Source: Dehalococcoidales bacterium
GTDB lineage: Bacteria > Chloroflexota > Dehalococcoidia > Dehalococcoidales > UBA5760
Assembly: GCA_028710655.1 (NCBI GenBank)
Contig: JAQTTS010000064.1
Coordinates: forward strand, 1-9,311
DNA: 9,311 nucleotides
Direction of reading: 5' to 3'
The notes beneath the pieces are model-generated. The model had not been told where the DNA came from. It made no database searches and saw only the letters and a program-made list of their open reading frames with translations. Position 1 is the first letter of the stretch, and every line of letters starts with the position of its first letter. Position numbers and translations under genes: made by a program. Shown piece after piece: positions 6,731 to 9,311 of this stretch.

Positions 6731-7387
6731 ATGGGAAACCGCACCTGGATAAAACTATATTGTGAAAAATGGATAGCTGGTAGTATTAGAAAAGAGAAGC
6801 CGGAAGTCCGGGGTATCTGGGCAGACCTTCTCGCGCTGGCAGGAAGCGGTCTATATGGCGACACGGGTGAGATTAAGATCCAAAATGGAATCGGTTTAAC
6901 CGATTATCAGTTTCAAAAAGTACTAAACGTTTCAAGGAGCCAATGGTCAAATGCTAAAAATGTACTTCTGAATAGCGGCAGAATTAAAGTAAACGATGAA
7001 AATGTCATACACATAATTAACTGGCAGAAATATCAAAGTGAATACGAAAGGACCAAGAAAAGTCGTACAAAAAGTACACAAGAAAGTACACAGGAGAGGG
7101 AGATAGAGAATGAGATAAAAGAGAGGGAGAGTAAAAACCTACCCCTTAATAGTGATATTAGTACTGTTATTGATAAGGTTCGTGCATACATGGGTTATCC
7201 TGGCAAGCCTGATCCCATCGCTGACCCTGTGTCAGAGGCGCGGCATATTCAGAATATGCTGGAAAGAGGCTTTACGGCCGACGAAATATTCACAAAATGG
7301 CGGAGGAAGGTTCAACAAAGAGGTTGTTACATATCAATGAAATTTGTCTCAGAGGACATTGCCAGGGCACCATCTGACTGGGATTGA
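6731..7387 (+). CDS. Phage-type replication initiator / replisome organiser protein
   Basis: Probably binds the element's origin and recruits the host replicative helicase. The 218 aa resemble phage replisome organisers. The N-terminal domain (about residues 1-105) has MGNRTWIKLYCEKWIAGSIR, then EVRGIWADLLALAGSGLYGDTGEI, then a helix-turn-helix-like LTDYQFQKVLNVSRSQW, and ends in HIINWQKYQSEYE. A highly charged Lys/Ser/Thr/Glu linker covers 108-138. The C-terminal domain (about 140-218) has SEARHIQNMLERGFTADEI and ends SEDIARAPSDWD. AAGGGGG at 6716-6722 lies 8 nt before the ATG. It closes the rightward operon, 140 bp after the cysteine-rich gene. The linker DNA carries short direct repeats that could be origin iterons, as in lambda O. 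The initiator assignment rests on overall pattern, not a catalytic motif. Confidence 0.72.
   Translation: MGNRTWIKLYCEKWIAGSIRKEKPEVRGIWADLLALAGSGLYGDTGEIKIQNGIGLTDYQFQKVLNVSRSQWSNAKNVLLNSGRIKVNDENVIHIINWQKYQSEYERTKKSRTKSTQESTQEREIENEIKERESKNLPLNSDISTVIDKVRAYMGYPGKPDPIADPVSEARHIQNMLERGFTADEIFTKWRRKVQQRGCYISMKFVSEDIARAPSDWD
7059..7130 (+). repeat. Iteron-like direct repeats inside the rep gene
   Basis: AAAGTACACA occurs exactly at 7071-7080 and 7083-7092, a 12-bp period. A diverged copy (AAAGTCGTACA) lies just before, from about 7059. The purine-rich 10-mer GAGAGGGAGA follows at 7094-7103 and again at 7121-7130. All lie in the region coding for the charged linker of the initiator, and an A+T-rich stretch follows. 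Confidence 0.45.
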
Positions 7388-7649
7388 TAATTACTATATA
7401 GGCTTCCACTTTTAGAATATTTTCCTGAGAGGGGTTAATAGTATTTGTGTTATTTTCTATATGAGGAAGCCCCCACCCTGCTTTTCTGTTATCAGAGAGA
7501 GTTCTGAATCGCGCACAAGAATTGAAGCCTGCTTACACCTTCAGTATCTAACAATGTATCGGTTGTACTCCCGTTTTCATCCCTTTTGTACCCTGAATTA
7601 TCCGGTTATGCCCCTAAAATGCCCTAATGCTTTTTGTCGTGTGCGCGGG

Positions 7650-7660
7650 GCCGGAGTCTA
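7650..7660 (+). repeat. 11-bp direct repeat GCCGGAGTCTA, right copy
   Basis: Second copy of the 11-mer found in the tRNA-fMet promoter. A TTGTCG at 7634-7639 lies at nearly the same distance upstream as TTGACA does in the tRNA promoter, so this could be a decayed copy of that promoter region. Confidence 0.35.
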
Positions 7661-7677
7661 ACCTCACAGGCGTAAAT

Positions 7678-7721
7678 TACCATGCCAGGGATGGTATTAT
7701 TAGGTAAAAACGACCCTAATA
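7678..7721 (-). terminator. Weak hairpins downstream of dnaE2
   Basis: Two adjacent inverted repeats lie 32-75 bp beyond the dnaE2 stop codon: TATTAGG/CCTAATA (7698-7704 with 7715-7721, 10-nt loop) and TACCAT/ATGGTA (7678-7683 with 7691-7696, 7-nt loop). Neither has a strong GC stem or a clear U-run, so a termination role is only possible. Confidence 0.25.
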
Positions 7722-7752
7722 TTCAATATTTATTAGACATAATGGTGGATAT

Positions 7753-9311
7753 TTATGGAAATATTGGAGATAATTCATCAGCTATAATTGAAGTAGATTT
7801 AGCACCACGTCTTTGTATCTTCCCTTTGACTGATAACCAACTCTCCCTAAACAAAACCTGGCCGCACTTTTCTTGCACGTCGCTAAAGACGGTAATATCA
7901 GCTATTCCAGTACCGTCTTCCATGATCACATAGACCACTCTCTTGCCATTTCGTGTTGGCGGCGTCTGGTAACGGATGACGGAACCGATTATTTCAACAG
8001 TACTTCCTGTAGGAATTGAGGGCAGATCGATCATCCTGGTGATTTTACCTTCGTTCTTATAAAACTCTAGAGGATGGGCGCAGAGATTCAAGGAAAGGAT
8101 TTCGCTCTCGGCTAACATTAGTTCCTTGTTACTACAGGAATTGTATCTCGCTACCTCGGCAGCCGATTCGCAGATATCAATAAAAGAGACTGGCCCCCTA
8201 AGCCCCTTGCCTCGCAGACCCATCATCTTGGGTAGTAGCTTAAGCAGCTCGCCCCTGCTGCCAAAGGACTCAAAAGCACCAATCTCTAGCAGCCTTTCCA
8301 GTAACAGCCGACTCAAATTTGTCCTCGTGACAAAATCCATAAGCGATAGGTAATCGCCCTTATTCCTTCCTGATAGTATTGAGTTTATTGCTTCTTCCGA
8401 CATCCCCTTAACCTGCCTTAAGCTGACCCTTATCGCTCCATCTTCAACGGTATAATCCGCTTCAGACTTATTAATGTCTACAGGCAAGACTCTAACCCCA
8501 AACCTCCGGGCATCAGCTACCAATACCCGGCAGGGATAGTAGCCCATCGGCTGGTTGGAGAGAACGGCAGCAAAGAATTCGGCCGGATAGTTGCACTTAA
8601 GCCAGAGAGTCTGATAGGCAAGCTCGGCATAGGCAGAGGCATGGGCCTTACAAAACCCATAGGCAGCGAAGGCGGCTAACTGCTCGAATACCTTATCGGC
8701 AGTCCTCTGACTAATACCCTTTTTAAGGCAGCTTGAGATGAAACTACCCCTCATTTTCTCCATCTCTTCATGCGTGCGATCGTGGGTCATGGCCCTACGG
8801 AAGCCGTCTGCCTCAGCATAGCTCATTCCAGCCAGGTCATGGGCTACCCTTAACACCTGTTCCTGGTAAAGTATCACGCCCAGCGTTTCACCAAGGGCAT
8901 TCTTCAGTTTCGGGTGAAGATATCTCACCGGTTCAGTACCGTGCCTCCGGGGAAGATAAGCCTTATCCATGTTTGATTTCAAAGGTCCGGGCCTAACCAG
9001 AGAGAGCGAGATGATGATATCCTCGAAGCGGTCCGGCAGCATCCTGCCCGCCATCTCTCTTTGTGCCGGGGACTCAAGCTGGAATGTCCCTATGGTTTTG
9101 CCGTCCCTGAGCATGGCGAAAGCCTTTGAGTCGTCCTTTGGGATACTTCCCAGGTCGATATCTACGCCGCGCCCTTTCTTAATATTGGCTAGCGTATCGC
9201 CGATCACGGTCAAGGTAGGCAGAGAAAGCAGGTCCAGCTTGACTATCCCCAAGCTCTCTATATCATCCTTGTCGTACTGGCTGATGATGTCGCCACCGCT
9301 AGACCTCTCGA
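7753..9311 (-). CDS. dnaE2: DNA polymerase III alpha subunit, DnaE2/ImuC (error-prone) type, C-terminal part
   Basis: Catalytic subunit of a C-family DNA polymerase; the frame is open to the window edge, so only about the last 518 residues are seen. Translation at the edge reads SQYDKDDIESLGIVKLDLL, which fits the third catalytic aspartate of the palm (codon 9232-9234, E. coli D555). Next come FQLESPAQREM, VRPGPLKSNMDKAYL and LGVILYQEQVLRVA of the fingers, then GFCKAHASAYAELAYQTLWLK and the tandem helix-hairpin-helix region. The C-terminal OB domain is encoded about 7756-8004. The phrase SNQPMGYYPCRVLVADARR and the short tail without a tau-binding extension favour the DnaE2/ImuC branch over replicative DnaE1. 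The PHP domain and first two aspartates lie outside the window. Transcription converges on the mobile element. The C-terminus looks natural, not cut by insertion. Confidence 0.9.
   Translation of the reverse strand, partial: ERSSGGDIISQYDKDDIESLGIVKLDLLSLPTLTVIGDTLANIKKGRGVDIDLGSIPKDDSKAFAMLRDGKTIGTFQLESPAQREMAGRMLPDRFEDIIISLSLVRPGPLKSNMDKAYLPRRHGTEPVRYLHPKLKNALGETLGVILYQEQVLRVAHDLAGMSYAEADGFRRAMTHDRTHEEMEKMRGSFISSCLKKGISQRTADKVFEQLAAFAAYGFCKAHASAYAELAYQTLWLKCNYPAEFFAAVLSNQPMGYYPCRVLVADARRFGVRVLPVDINKSEADYTVEDGAIRVSLRQVKGMSEEAINSILSGRNKGDYLSLMDFVTRTNLSRLLLERLLEIGAFESFGSRGELLKLLPKMMGLRGKGLRGPVSFIDICESAAEVARYNSCSNKELMLAESEILSLNLCAHPLEFYKNEGKITRMIDLPSIPTGSTVEIIGSVIRYQTPPTRNGKRVVYVIMEDGTGIADITVFSDVQEKCGQVLFRESWLSVKGKIQRRGAKSTSIIADELSPIFP

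Larger units (their letters stand above)
4071..7752. mobile_element. Small tRNA-associated integrative element (possible phage satellite or remnant)
   Basis: The block lies between tRNA-fMet and a chromosomal-type dnaE2. It contains a tyrosine integrase next to the tRNA, a 239-aa unknown protein, an excisionase-like HTH protein, a small cysteine-rich protein and a phage-type replication initiator. The sequence is visibly richer in A+T than pyrG-rho. No structural, packaging, conjugation or cargo genes are seen. The left end is inside the tRNA. The right end is drawn at the last base before dnaE2 as an outer limit; the last element gene ends at 7387 and no attR repeat was found. It may be complete and minimal, or a decayed prophage or island. 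Confidence 0.7.
7388..7752. other. Gene-free stretch between rep and dnaE2
   Basis: The 365 bp carry no reading frame with a ribosome binding site or recognisable protein. They contain an inverted repeat GGCTTCC/GGAAGCC (7401-7407 and 7465-7471, 57-bp loop), two small hairpins just downstream of dnaE2 (TACCAT/ATGGTA at 7678-7696 and TATTAGG/CCTAATA at 7698-7721), and an 11-bp match to the tRNA-fMet promoter region at 7650-7660. The right border of the element should lie here if dnaE2 is chromosomal, but no tRNA-like repeat is visible. Confidence 0.6.

Noticed and set aside
7401..7471. Inverted repeat GGCTTCC/GGAAGCC after rep as a terminator or element end
   Set aside because: The 57-bp loop is too long and no U-run follows; seven bases can match by chance in A+T-rich DNA.
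7461..7661. 66-codon + strand reading frame after rep
   Set aside because: No ribosome binding site, unremarkable composition rich in Cys, Leu and Arg, no recognisable domain, and located in a likely decayed region.
4018..9311. CRISPR array, toxin-antitoxin pair or restriction system in the accessory region
   Set aside because: No spaced palindromic repeats and no matching protein motifs were found; the small genes fit excision and replication functions better.

Overview
The window looks like a chromosome segment from a Chloroflexota bacterium, probably of the class Dehalococcoidia. That placement is inference from the character of the CTP synthase, Rho and DnaE proteins and from the gene neighbourhood; no database search was possible. 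A small integrative element appears to be inserted next to an initiator tRNA gene.

Left part (1-4092), host backbone, all on the + strand: pyrG (CTP synthase), an fsa/transaldolase-family gene 29 bp behind it, a 221-bp leader rich in inverted repeats, rho (transcription terminator Rho), and then tRNA-fMet with its own strong promoter (perfect TTGACA, 18-bp spacer, TATACT). These are housekeeping functions: pyrimidine nucleotides, sugar-phosphate chemistry, transcription termination and translation initiation.

Middle part (about 4071-7752), a compact mobile element that is visibly richer in A+T. It starts inside the 3' end of tRNA-fMet, as expected for a tyrosine recombinase that targets tRNA genes. 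Two genes run leftward: an intact tyrosine integrase and, upstream of it and overlapping by 29 bp, an unrecognised 239-aa protein. A 135-bp divergent control region holds candidate promoters in both directions and two pairs of 7-bp direct repeats. Three genes run rightward: an excisionase-like helix-turn-helix protein, a 62-aa four-cysteine protein, and a phage-type replication initiator. No capsid, packaging, lysis, conjugation or obvious cargo gene is visible. The layout (integrase plus unknown protein against Xis plus Rep) resembles that of phage-inducible chromosomal islands, but that is analogy only. About 365 bp with no convincing gene follow the initiator gene. No second copy of the tRNA 3' end was found in the window, so the right boundary is unresolved.

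Right part (7753-9311, - strand): the C-terminal part of a DNA polymerase III alpha subunit of the error-prone DnaE2/ImuC type. Its N-terminus lies beyond the window.

The points most worth a second look are the integrase reading frame, which runs through a strong bidirectional terminator-like hairpin and ends inside the tRNA gene; the minimal island layout and its unknown 239-aa protein; the paired operator-like repeats; iteron-like repeats in the middle of the rep gene; unusual active-site residues in Rho; and a C1:U72 acceptor mismatch in the initiator tRNA.
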